A stretch of 64,000 nt of DNA from Phellopilus nigrolimitatus (taxonomy: Eukaryota > Basidiomycota > Agaricomycetes > Hymenochaetales > Hymenochaetaceae): the NCBI GenBank assembly GCA_021029095.1, contig JAJOHG010000002.1:1674001-1738000 (forward strand). Direction: 5' to 3'. A program made the translations under genes and the position numbers. Below are positions 47,137-57,551 of the stretch, piece by piece. Positions within the stretch are counted from its first letter, which is position 1. Each line of letters begins with the position of its first letter. The notes beneath the pieces are model-generated. The model worked only from the letters and a program-made list of their open reading frames with translations, was not told the DNA's origin and ran no database searches.

Positions 47137-47909
47137 ATGGTGAGCATAGTCTGCAGAGCTCGTTCGCGCTCTCCCATGTCGTCGTATGACCATTGCCACT
47201 GTTTCAATCCCCCCAGTGCAAACGCATTGACCCTGTCACACGGTCCCTCGTCAGCAGGCCTCAGGGCGGCGACGTACTCGTTAGCCGAAGCCGTCAGGTC
47301 ATCGATGTCGATCCTGGCGTGGAGGCCCTGTACCCTGTCGTGTCGAACTATCTGGTCCAAATCCAGAACGACGAAGTCGGTTCCTGGGACAACAATACCA
47401 ACTGCACCCAGACGTACAAACAGGAATACACGACCGCACTCAAGGTGACCAATGGCACCGGAGTTAGCTCCGCGCTCGACCTGCCGGCTACGTTTGAGGG
47501 CTTGACGATCTCAACAAAGCACAGTCAAAAGACGTTCCGTTCGACGGAGACGACGACCTCAAAGACGGAGACTACGGAGATCGAAGTGCCTCGCCGTTCG
47601 GAGCGGTTCTTTTACCAGAGGCAGTATGTCTTGCGCTCTGACGTGTATTTCATCCTCGACAGGTATGACAGATTGTGGATTATTGGACACCCGGGAGGAT
47701 TCCATATTTTGCGTGCGCGATGCGACGTTGTCATCAACAGTGACGACAACATTACGACCAGGACGGAGTTGAAGAGAGAGACGAAGATCCGAGTAAACGC
47801 TGCGTGTGTGCCGGACTTTGGGGAGGATCTGGAAATCCGGAGTGTCAACAACTGCTCGGAGCACGTGAGGGACGCACTGAGAGCCATGGGAGTACCAGTT
47901 GATTATTGA
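47137..47909 (+). CDS. Aerolysin-like (ETX/MTX2-pattern) beta-pore-forming candidate, paralogue 2
   Basis: Coding exon 1 is only the ATG (47137-47139). A 77-bp intron (GTGAGC to CCCCAG) leads to exon 2, 47217-47909, for 231 residues. The family order is an N-terminal block (SLVSRPQGGDVLVSRS), YLVQIQND and SWDNNT, then a strand pair (YKQEYTTALKVTNG) and a long Ser/Thr-alternating stretch including KTFRSTETTTSKTETTEIEV. Next come PRRSERFFYQRQYVLRSDVYFI and a conserved C-terminal ALRAMG. Amphipathic Ser/Thr-rich strands flanking a proline turn are the usual sign of the aerolysin/ETX-MTX2 fold, whose members often oligomerise and insert beta-hairpins into membranes. No signal peptide or lectin domain is present. 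The assignment is by pattern only, and membrane activity is unproven. The copy is intact. Confidence 0.6.
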
Positions 47910-48145
47910 GGGTTACGAAATAGCGGATCTGAAAGATATCTGTGCATGTACGACAGAACCCTATGTATCTCTAATGCACTTTGTACGTTGAACAAAGAAC
48001 ATCGCGAGTTCTCGAGCATTATTCCCGCGGCGAGCTGCGTTTCGAACTTCGCTGTTCCAGCAAGGCGCTGAGGCATAGATCTAGGACGGTGTGCCTGTGC
48101 CCTTCCCAGACTTCGGGCAAGAGCGAGAAGTGGATGGATACAATC

Positions 48146-48616
48146 TACAGTCAAGGGCGGGTCCTTGAGACTCCACATTTTGATCGCATACACTGACCGT
48201 CCCTCGTGCGATTTCGTCAAGAGATTTTGAAAATAAATATTATTTATTCACTCAGCGACATTTGTGCACAATTTCAAGATAATCAGTTGAGAAGTGAGAG
48301 AGATAAAAAAAAATAAGGCAGGAATTTGGTGCTCACGTTTTATGCAGTCATTTTCCTTCAATCGTTTTGTGCATTGGTTTAAAGTGCCGAAAATAATGCT
48401 CCTGTGACCTTTTGAAATTTTCGATTTAACTAAATGAGAGCACTGGCAGGCGAGCAAGTTTGGCATCTTTGGTCAAAAAAGTGGATTTCACCTGTAACTT
48501 ACAAAGTATAAAAGCAAATTTTCTGAAACTCCAGGAACACTCAGTTCAATCATGTATCAACCCATTGAAACATTAAGATGGCTCCGAGTGAAAGATGTCT
48601 CAAAGACATGACTGTA
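48146..48616 (+). mobile_element. MITE (TA-flanked), copy B, inserted in arm A
   Basis: A 471-bp element from TACAGTCAAGG to CATGACTGTA, related over its length to copy A (35239-36020). The equivalent point in arm B (54740-54741) has a single TA flanked by the same sequences (AGTGGTAGAATCG on one side). The insertion therefore duplicated TA, as in the Tc1/mariner superfamily. It has no coding capacity. It lies 237 bp downstream of paralogue 2. Confidence 0.9.
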
Positions 48617-48996
48617 AGTGGTAGAATCGAATGTCCAAGAAAAGTGTTTGAACGACCAGTGTGCGCCGTGGGATATATGGATCTTGACGCGGATGGCAGC
48701 CGCAAGTAGGCTACCCACGATACGTACTGTACCAGTCCAGCGACCTGCACGAGGATAACGAGTTCTGACTCCGAATGAGAGGGGGGTCACAGTGACGGCG
48801 ACTTTGTGGCTGGATAGAAGACGTAGAAGTCGCACGCATATAGACTTTAGACAGCCTTCTCACGGCAGGACGCAGAGCGGAAGAGAACTGCCGAACGTGA
48901 GCGACGTGTATGCAAGCTGTCAACGAAAGATAAGAGATGCAACGACCTCGTTGTCGTCGTTCACGACGTTGTCGACGCAAGCACTGAGTGAGCGGA

Positions 48997-51652
48997 ATGG
49001 CAGGCCGTCGGCACGTCGTCTCCGGTGCGCGCAAAGGTAAATGCCGCGAAGACGGCTCACTCGGCATCATCGGCCTCAGCCTCGGCCAGTCTAAGTCTAA
49101 GACCGACCGCCAGTCATCCAGCGAGCTCACCGTGCAGTCGCCGCCCCCGTCGTCGTCGAGCACACTCTCCCTCTCATCTGCGTCCACCGCGCCCCACCGC
49201 CCACTGCAGTTCCTCTCGCCCTCGTCGGCTGCGGCGCCGGCCCTCAAAGACAGAGATAAGGACAAAGATACCCGCGACGCCGCGTTCGATCTCAAGAAGC
49301 TCTTAGGCGACAAGCACGACAGGGACAAAGAACGCGGCCAGGGAGACAAGAACTCGCCTATCCCTTCATCGCCCCTGCCCTCCCCGAGATCGTTGCCGTT
49401 GTCTCTGCCGTTGTCGTCGACGTCACCCGCGAACAGCAACACCATGGCATCGCCGCCGTCTTCTTCCAAAATCCATGCGTCGCCGTCAAAGGTGAGCATC
49501 GCGCGCTGATAGATGCGGCATCGCACGCACAGGAACTTAAGTACTGATCACCCACTCTCCTTCCCATCTTTCTCGCACACATGGTTCACCGCGCGGCTCA
49601 CCTCCAGGGTGCCTCGTCCTCCGCGCTCACCTCCTCGGGGCGCACATACGACGCCAAGCTCGTGCAGCGCGAGATGCTGCGGCTCGGCACGCTCGCGCAC
49701 CAGCTCCCCAGCGCTGCACTCGCGACGCTCTCCAACTCCACCGCCGCGCTCGCCTCCGCCTCCACCCTTGTGCTGCCCTCTACCGGCGGCGCGCCCGCGC
49801 CCGCGCCCACTCCTGCGCTCGCGCTCGGCCACGGCGGCAGCGCCGCGCTCGGTATGGGCCTCGGCGGGACCGACAGTGCGTGGGCGCAGCTCCATGTGTA
49901 CGTTCTCCCACTATTCAACCACGAGCAGCTGCAGGCTCCCATGTAAGTCGCGTGCGCAAACTTTGCTCCCTCTCCCTCAGCTCAATTGATTTCTTTTAAA
50001 ATTGTAAACGTTGTCAGCGAGGACCTTAATGCCCTAGTGCGCCGGCACATCGAGGCCGTGATGTCTCGCGGCCCCCAGCGCGCTCTGGCAACGCTCGCGA
50101 TCGATACCGCGGAGCTCATCAACTCCGGCATGATCACTCTCAACACCAAGCTCGCCGGGATCGAGGACGACAAGCTTGTCGGTAGGGTCGTCGAGATCTG
50201 GGGCTTTTTCTGGGACCAGGTTCTCCCATATGTCGAGGGGGTGCGTCGTCTCTTCGTTCCTATCCTCTTGAGACTTCATAAGAGATCAACATAGGTGTTC
50301 CTACCTTTGCAAACCGACGCGCTGCTGCTGACCCTCCATAACAAGCCAAAATCACATCGTCCATCCTCGCCGACGCTGCAGGACGCCAGCGTGCCGCGCG
50401 CGCCCTCGTCTTCCCTCTCGCCCATCGATGTTCGCACCCTCGCCCTGCGCGCCTTCCGCGACAAGATCATCGTACCCGTCGCGCAGCGCCTGGAGGCGCG
50501 CCTGCTTGCGTTGTTTGGAAGGGACGGCGCCGCGGCGGGCGGGAAAGGCTCGGGCGGCTCGGGCTTGGTTGTGGAAGCCGCAGGGTACCAGCAGCCGAGA
50601 CTACAACAGATGTGAGCACCGCCCGCCTTACTTATTTATCACGATATTAACAAAATAGAAACACAGGCTGCTCGTCCTCCACTCCCAGGCGCAGCGCGCG
50701 CGCCCCACGCTCTCCCTCACCGCGCCCGCCTTCACGCTCACGCCGCATGAGCTCGCGATCCGCCGGCTCCTCGACGCGCTCTCGCAGCACCGCAGCGCGC
50801 TCGGCGCGCACACGGTCGGCGGCAGCGTAGGCGGCGCGGCGCCCTCGCCGTACGCATCCCCGGCGCCCGGCGCGATCCGTCGCGCACCGTCCTTCCTCTC
50901 GGGCGGGGCGCCGCGCGACCGCCGCGGGCGCGTCGCGGGGAAGGCGAAGGCGAAGCGCCGCGGGCGATTCATCGACGACGCGCTCGCGGACCCCGCGCAG
51001 TTCGCCGAGCTCGACGACACGGCGCCCGCCGGTGTCGGTGCGGACGACCGGTACGCGTACGAAAGCGGGCCCGGGACGGACGCGGGCGTGGGTGCAGGCG
51101 CGGACGCGGGCGAAGGCGAGGGTGGAGGGGAGGGCCCGCCGAGCGCGTACGACGGGAGCGAAAGCTACGGGGGCACGACGCCGCGCGAGCGGGGGCGCTT
51201 CAGCGCAGCGCGTGAGCGCGACCGGACGTTCCTCGAGTCGCTGCGGAGCCCGCTGCCCGCGGAGGGCGTGCAGGACGACGTGTTCTATGGAGGCGGGTGG
51301 GGCCTCGGATCGGGCGGGCGGGGCGAGAAGGACAGAGGGGCGGCGGCGCGCGAGGGGGAGGGCGAGCTTGGGGACGACGAGGGTGTGGAGATGGGCGTGG
51401 ATATGGGCTGGGACCAGGCGCAGGTAACGAGGCTCGGTTTGCTCTGACGCACGCGTTGTTTTGACGGAATCCCTCCCACCCCGATCCTTTTCTTCTTATG
51501 CCCTATTTCGGTTTTATGGGCTGTTATAGGCTGTCGTGGAGCGCATGGTCGGCATGAGCAGCAGCGCGGGCTCCGACCGTGACGACGACGACGACTACGC
51601 CCTGCGGACACCCGCACCGGGAGGGGTGTCGAGGCGGCGGCGAATGACCTGA
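48997..51652 (+). CDS. HbrB/Bit61-like TORC2 subunit
   Basis: Six exons (48997-49491, 49608-49942, 50018-50240, 50295-50611, 50667-51423, 51530-51652) give 749 residues and every phase closes. The N-terminal 230 residues are Ser/Pro-rich and disordered. The HbrB domain starts at about residue 265: WAQLHVYVLPLFNHEQLQAPIEDLNALVRRHI, then LINSGMITLNTKLAGI, DDKLVGRVVEIWGFFWDQ and LPYVEGVFLPLQTD, ending with IDVRTLALRAFRDKIIVPV. HbrB/Bit61/PROTOR proteins are accessory subunits of the TORC2 kinase complex, which controls actin, sphingolipid and hyphal growth. The C-terminal 300 residues are Gly/Arg/Asp-rich and disordered. The start is uncertain: the frame is open further upstream, but 48997 is its first ATG. 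The left inverted arm ends at about 48913, so the promoter is close to or inside the duplicated arm. Confidence 0.88.
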
Positions 51653-52697
51653 CCTGACCTGGTCTGGCCCGAACGAGCTCTTTCTAACCGACCGCGAGCC
51701 TCCTGTCACCTAGCGATCGCGCGGACCCCTCCTGCCAGCTCGGTCCTCTCCGATGTGCGCAACATCGACCGTATCTTTGCCCGATCTATCGACCTACGAG
51801 TGTACTCTACATTCACGCCGCCCCCCGGACTTCTTGTTTGCTTTTCTCGTTGGCCGCCCCTCACTCGCGGATCTTTTACCGGATGTCATATATCTCCTAT
51901 CCAATCCGCCATACATACACATCACGTCTCCCCTTTACCCAGGTTTCATCGCTGTGCTTTGTCCTTTTCATTTTGCCTCGCCTCACATCTACATATGTAA
52001 CCGCAGCTAATAGCACCACTCACGCATGTCCGATGGCCCCGCATAACTTATATACGCTCTCCAGTGAAGAACAAAACTACGGTGTAAACAGTCAATTACG
52101 GCACCTCGGCGACCCCGCAACATCTTGTTTTCGGAGCTCACGTTTGGATAGCACGTGCCTTTCCTTTTTGTGGCTTGATTTTCGCTCATTGAAAGAAACA
52201 AATGGGCCTCCGGAAACTTAAAACATGCAGTTATTGCTTCTCATGGAAGGCGAAATACCCCTCCCCGTGTAACATCGCGGATATTGAGCTGAAAAGAGGT
52301 AGCGGCGGTTGTCTCTCAGAGGTGTAGGATTTTTTTCTTTTGTTTGTTGAAACAAATGTTGCTTACTTGATATGGAAAGAAATTATACATGTATTTACAT
52401 ATGTTTCTTTCTTACCGCTTTTTCACTGCTTACATTGTAGCTTTTAAGCTTTCGATGACGCAATGCCATACCCCTGAGTATTGGTGCAAAAAAAGACGCG
52501 CAGCGGGCCCCAGCTCCAACAAGCTTATATCGAGGCGGTACATATATAACGCAGAGGCTCCCTACATGTACAATGTAATAACACCTGCTCCCTCTCTAGA
52601 AAACGAACAGCACTCGGTTTCGAGAAGCATACAAACTATATTCGAATATCCGAAGTTCACCGCAGGACTCGAAAACCCGAAACCGATTCCGAACAGA
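51653..52697. other. Spacer between HbrB and the first Con-6 gene
   Basis: No gene recognised. An in-frame extension from 52389 to the Con-6 start lacks domain features and is treated as leader. The sequence is AT-rich near 52320-52460. Confidence 0.5.
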
Positions 52698-53259
52698 ATG
52701 TCCCCCGAAAAAAAGCCGTCGCGCATCGAGACCGTGATGCGCAACCCAGACGTGTCGCGCGCGGCGAAGGATCGGGCAATGCAGCAACTCGACGGCGTGG
52801 GTGGCGCGTCGGCGTGCGAAGAGGTACCGGAGGAGGAGACGCATGAGGAGGCGGAGGGCTCGGCGGCGAGCGAAGACAACCTAGACCCAGAGACAGTGCG
52901 CAGTGAGTCCCGAGACCGTTTCTTCTTATTCGTTATCGAGGAGACAGCGCCGACCGATGTTTCGTAATATCAGACACCAAGATGAACGAGGGCGCGCGCC
53001 GCGTGCCGACACACGCGAGTCCCGACGCCGATGTCGGAGGACCCGCGCGGCACGTCGGCTTCGCGGACGAGGCGCGACCCACGCGCGTACTCGCGGGGCA
53101 CAAGGCTGCGCTGCATAGTGAGTAATCGTCTTGTAAATTACTGTGCTTCCGCTGGATGGTTTACTGACCGGAGCGCACGTACTAGACCCGCGGTCGTCGG
53201 ATGAGGCGAGGGAGCACTCGCGCGGGCTCCTCGCGTTCCACGGCGAGCGAAGCGAGTAG
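52698..53259 (+). CDS. Con-6-type small stress/conidiation protein, two repeats
   Basis: Three exons (52698-52902, 52974-53117, 53186-53259) give 140 residues. Two copies of the Con-6 motif are visible: VMRNPDVSRAAKDRAMQQLD in exon 1 and NPRSSDEAREHSRGLLAF in exon 3. The middle exon is acidic and basic low complexity with HVGFADEARPTR. Con-6 proteins are small, hydrophilic, intrinsically disordered and accumulate in spores or under stress in fungi; their biochemical role is unknown. Both introns interrupt after the first codon base and rebuild an AAC (Asn) codon, so the middle exon is symmetric (phase 1-1). An in-frame ATG further upstream (52389) is possible but its extension looks non-coding. 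Confidence 0.72.
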
Positions 53260-53525
53260 AAATATGTTCGGGAATTTGGAACGGGCTGGTTGGTTTTGTT
53301 GTTATACCCTGTATTTTATCTGGATATGTTTTTAAGAATCCGCTTTCGCATGCTTATGTCACTCGAGCGGATCAACGTGATGACGCACCTCCGGTGCTTC
53401 GAGATTATCTCATCAATTTCGTTAGACGTAAGGACGCCCCACAGGTCGCAGCCGCCGGCAGAAACCCGCGAGCGCGAGGTGCACTTATATAAGGCGACGT
53501 CAACAACGAAAATTGTAACGCCACC

Positions 53526-54178
53526 ATGCCCCCTACACCCATGCACATGCCCATGCCGCCCTCCCGTCCAGGCTCGGGCGCGAGCCTCAAGGTCGCCGAC
53601 GTCGTTGCCGCCGTGCAGGACCCGCACACCCCGCGCGAGGAGAAGGCGCAGACGCTACGCAAGCTCGACGGGCTCGAGGGGCGCAACGCCCGGCCGCACC
53701 GCGCACACTCGGGCTCGCGGCGAACAGACGACCGGGACGAGCGCGCAAAGTCGGAGGGCGAGGGCGCGGGCGCGAAGCTGCGCAGTGAGCCTGTCTCGGA
53801 CCTGTGCGAGGCGCGACGGCGTCGGCTGACTTGTGTCGTGGCTTGCCAGAAAAACATCCGCTCGCGCGGACGGCGACGTACCACCCGCGCCGCGAGCACA
53901 CCGACGAGCCGGAGGGCGCGCGGCTGAAGAGGCACACGAGCGAGACGCGGCGGCGGGCCTCGGACGAGGGCGCGCGCCTTAGTAGCGCTCTCGAGGACCC
54001 CTCTGATGCTCAGGCGCGGGCTACCGCTCACGCCAAGCACGTCAACTTCATGGACGAGCAGAAGCGGGACGCGCGCGCCGCCGCAGACAGGAAAGAAATA
54101 TCTTCGCAGGGTAAGCCACACAGCGCGTACGGCTCGACGGGCCTTGACGATGATGGTTATGAAGATCCTAAGCCCTGA
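53526..54178 (+). CDS. Con-6-related small hydrophilic protein
   Basis: Two exons (53526-53784 and 53850-54178) give 195 residues. VVAAVQDPHTPREEKAQTLR and, near the C-terminus, SALEDPSDAQARATAHAKH resemble diverged Con-6 repeats (short helix, NP/DP, acidic helix). The rest is Arg/Asp/Glu/Ala-rich and probably disordered, with HVNFMDEQKRDARAA reminiscent of HVGFADEARP in the neighbour 350 bp upstream. The two genes are therefore likely tandem relatives. The first intron again breaks after the first codon base. A possible second intron at GTAAGC near 54112 would change only the last ~20 residues. Confidence 0.6.
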
Positions 54179-54739
54179 GGAGCGAACCTTAAACCTTCAA
54201 GAAGCTGGCCTCTCAATATAAATGGCAATGTCCCCCGCCCCCTAGTTATAGTATACCACTTCAAATTTGTAGCGTGTATTTGTACGAAGCGAGATTTAAA
54301 GAGGCGAGTGAACTCTCCCGCATCGAATCCTACGTGTAAGTAGGAAGCTAGCAGAACCCGGAACGCTGACGGAGAGATCTCTGAAGAAACTGGGAATGCA
54401 GGCAACCGTTCGTGTTGCATACACGTCGCTCACGTTCGACTCTTCTCTTTCGCTTTTTGTCCTGCCGTGAGAGGACTGTCTAAAATCTATATGCGTGCGA
54501 CTTCTACGCCTTCTACCCAGCCACAAAGTGCCGTCACTGTGACCACCGTCTCCCTCGGCGTCAGAACTCGTTATCCTCGTGTAGGTCCTTGGACTGATCC
54601 AGTACATACCGTGGATAGCCTATTGCTCTCGCGTCCGCCATCCACGTCAAGGACTATGATATGTCTCGGGAAGCTCTTATGATCCCACGGCGCGCACTGG
54701 TCGTTCAAGCGCTCATCTTGGACATTCGATTCTACCACT

Positions 54740-54741
54740 TA
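54740..54741. other. Empty MITE target site (TA)
   Basis: Read on the minus strand, ACGCAAACTAAGTGGTAGAA corresponds to the flanks of copy B (ACAATC-TA...TA-AGTGGTAGAA). This is the unoccupied target in the paired arm. Confidence 0.85.
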
Positions 54742-55001
54742 GTTTGCGTCCATCCGTTTCTCGCTCTTGCACGAAGTCCAGGTGGGACGCAGGCCCGCGG
54801 TCCTAGAGCTACGCTTCAGCGCGTCGCTGGTACGGCGAAATTCGAGACACAGCTCAGGACGGGATCAATGCTCTACTGCTTGCAAGTATGTTAGCAATTT
54901 CGCGATGTTCTTTGTTCAACGTACAAAGTGCACTCAAGATACACAGGGTTCTGTCGTACATGCACAGATATTTTTCAAATCCGCTATTCCGCAACCCTCA
55001 A

Positions 55002-55771
55002 TTATTCACCGTTAACCCCCATAGCCCTCAGCACGTCCTTCACCTTTTCCGAGCAATCCTCGAAATTCCGCATTCCCATACCCTCCCCATAGTCCGGCAC
55101 ACTCGCAGCGTTCACTTTGATCTTCGTCTCTCTCTTTAACTCCATCCTTGTCGTAATGTTGTCGTCACTGTCGATGACGACGTCGCATCGCGCATGCAAA
55201 ATATGGCGTCCTCCCACCGATCGAACGATCCAATATTCGCCATTCCCCGTGCGGAGGATGAAATATATGTCAGAGCGCAAGACGTACTGAGTCTGGTAAA
55301 GGAACAGCTTCGAACGACGAGGCACTTCGATCTCCGTAGTCTCCGTCGTTGAGGTCGTCGTCTCCGTCGAACGGAACGTCTTTCGACTGTACTTTGTCGA
55401 GATCGTCACGCCTTTAAACGAAGCCGGCAGGTCAATCGTGTTGCTAATTTCGGCGCCCTTCGTCACCTTGAATGCTGTCGTGTAGTCCTGTCTGTAAACC
55501 TGGGTGCTGTTGGTATCGTTGTCCCAGGAACCGGTTTCGTCGTTCTGAATTTGGACCAGGTAATTCGACACGACAGCGTACAGCATCTCGTCAATACTGC
55601 TATAGGCGAGCTGTAAGCTTCGGCTAACGAGTACGTCGCCGCCCTGAGGCCTGCTGACGAGGGACCGTGTGACAGGGTCAATGCGTTTGCACTGGGGGGA
55701 TTGAAACAGTGGCAATGGTCATACGACGACATGGGAGAGCGCGAACGAGCTCTGCAGACTATGCTCACCAT
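55002..55771 (-). CDS. Aerolysin-like (ETX/MTX2-pattern) beta-pore-forming candidate, paralogue 3
   Basis: The mirror partner of paralogue 2. The ATG (55771-55769) is the whole first coding exon, a 77-bp intron follows, and exon 2 is 55691-55002, giving 230 residues. It is intact. The N-terminal block is identical to paralogue 2 through about residue 27, including VTRSLVSRPQGGDVLVSRS. The central Ser/Thr-rich strand reads KTFRSTETTTSTTETTEIEV, and it keeps the YQTQYVLRSDIYFI and LRAMG landmarks. Differences concentrate in residues 28-45, the segment preceding YLVQIQND, and in the C-terminal third. A cytosolic, signal-less protein is predicted. The family assignment is by pattern and moderate. 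Confidence 0.6.
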
Positions 55772-55820
55772 GATTTTCGGTTCAGATTCAACTCGAAGTC
55801 TTCGAGTCGCAACTGCCCTG

Positions 55821-55884
55821 TATTTATGCACTCGAGGACGGGTAAACTATAAAGATGATTATTTCGAGTCCGCCGATGTCGGCG
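55821..55884 (-). promoter_or_regulatory. Promoter module of paralogue 3: TATA-like box and palindrome
   Basis: On the minus strand CGCCGACATCGGCG (55884-55871) is followed by TCGAAATAATCATC and GCATAAATAC at about 55830-55821, about 50 bp before the ATG. Confidence 0.55.
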
Positions 55885-55889
55885 TACGT

Positions 55890-57438
55890 AGACTGGTGTA
55901 TGCGGCTTAAGCGTCGTCCAAGCTCCAACCGAAGTCAAAAGAAGCTTGCAACATGCATGGAACCGCAATCGCATGCGGGACGGCGGGAAACCACGCCAGA
56001 ATTAGTACTAGTGTTCCTAGCAACCCCCTGGCTTCAACAAGCACTTCTTCACGCAAGAGATACGAACACCAGACCGACAATGAACTGGAAAAAGTAACTC
56101 AGGGAACGAAATCTCTCTGGGTGGCTTATTTGTTCGCTTGATTAGAGCTGGGGCTGGGTTTGAGGTGTTTTCTCTGAAAATCATGAAATCGAACAGACTC
56201 CTGTCTGTTTGTCTTTCGTTCGACTTTCGTGTGCATGCCATCACGTTATATTTTTTTCGGTATAATCACATATTTTGTAGCTGCAATTATGGGCCCTCAA
56301 GAAAATGGCCTGGTTAGAGTACAAAAAGCAGAACAAAACTGGGGCACGCCGTTTACATAAACCTTAAGACCAAGTAACACATACGGTAGTGAGCAGTATG
56401 GAACCAAGTGTATGTCACGCGAAGATATAAATATTGTCTAGTACGTTTCGAAATAAATTATTTATAGTTGGCTGTCTTCGTCTGAGGCATCCAAAAATGT
56501 ACCTCAGGGAGAAAGAGCTTGCTGCACATCCACAAGATTCTTCTAAATAAAGATAAATATTGTGTATTGCTTGTAATACAAATCGATTGATAAATCAGAT
56601 GGGCGACGATAGTGGCCGATTTTTAATAAGAGCACCTTGAAGAGATCAAGACAAAAATAAACAGGAGCTTTGGACATGAGGAAGACATGAATCGCAAACG
56701 CGGGAGCAGGAGGGGGTCAGCTGTGAATGACTCTGATGGGAGACAAATACCCGAGAACGGGAGCATCTACAGACGTCTTGTATTTTAGTTCGATCTTCCA
56801 CCCCCAAATACTATCTTCCCCCATCGACTTCGAATTCCATGCATGGACGAGCCTCCGCTCGACGAGGAGATAACTCACTATTTTTATGCAGATAATGACG
56901 CCGCTGTCAGGTACAAAGGTCATACAATGCAGAAACAGACGGAACAGTACTGACCGATGAGTGCATGGAGGGACTCGATGGCTCCCGGCTTCATTACCGG
57001 GAAGGCGTGCAAGGACGTCCGGAAAAGAAGAAATATCGTTTGCATGGTGACGAACGGCAAACGGCTCCTTGTTGTTGCTATCTAGGCGTACCATCTGCAG
57101 CAGAAATTAATCTGAGGAAAAAATTCGGGGCACATCTGTGCCTCATTCCTCTTTTTGCCAGTTCGTTTTGTTTTGTTTTTGATGATCTTAAGAATAGTCA
57201 TGGCACTCGGGACTTCCGGCACGCTTAGCGCGAAGTCGATGCTCCCGCGTAACACGGACGTACATCCATACAATACAGCACCTTCAATTCCAACTCCAGT
57301 CTTCCCGCCGCTCCAGATGCGATTGTGGCTCCATGCATGTCTCAGGTCTGCGCTTCCAAAGTGCAGCTTTTTTTGGACTTCGGTCGGATGGCAAACGGAG
57401 CTTGGACGGCGCTTCAGCTGTACACACTAGTTTACTTG
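55890..57438. other. Intergenic core of arm B between divergent paralogues
   Basis: The inverted counterpart of about 45301-47020. No gene recognised. It includes AT-rich sequence at 56400-56620. Confidence 0.5.
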
Positions 57439-57502
57439 CACCGACATCGGCGGACTCGAAATAATCACCTCTGCGGTTGACCTGCCTGCAAATGCATAAA
57501 TA
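57439..57502 (+). promoter_or_regulatory. Promoter module of paralogue 4
   Basis: CACCGACATCGGCG (one base different from the perfect palindrome), the spacer CGGACTCGAAATAATCACC and GCATAAATAC ending at about 57504, with the ATG at 57552. Same architecture as paralogues 2 and 3. Confidence 0.5.
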
Positions 57503-57551
57503 CCAAGCAGTCGTATCTCGAAGAATTTAAGTTGAACCTGAACCAAGAATC

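Larger units (their letters stand above)
43270..48913. repeat. Inverted segmental duplication, arm A
   Basis: This arm is an inverted counterpart of 54412-58560. Landmarks pair in mirror order: the 43311 site with 58487-58496, the gene at 43982-44778 with 57552-58325, intergenic sequence about 45600-46900 with about 55900-57280, the gene at 47137-47909 with 55002-55771, and the tail 48617-48913 with 54412-54740. Arm A is longer because it holds the MITE at 48146-48616 and about 540 bp at 43340-43880. The copies are diverged but clearly alignable by eye. Confidence 0.85.
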
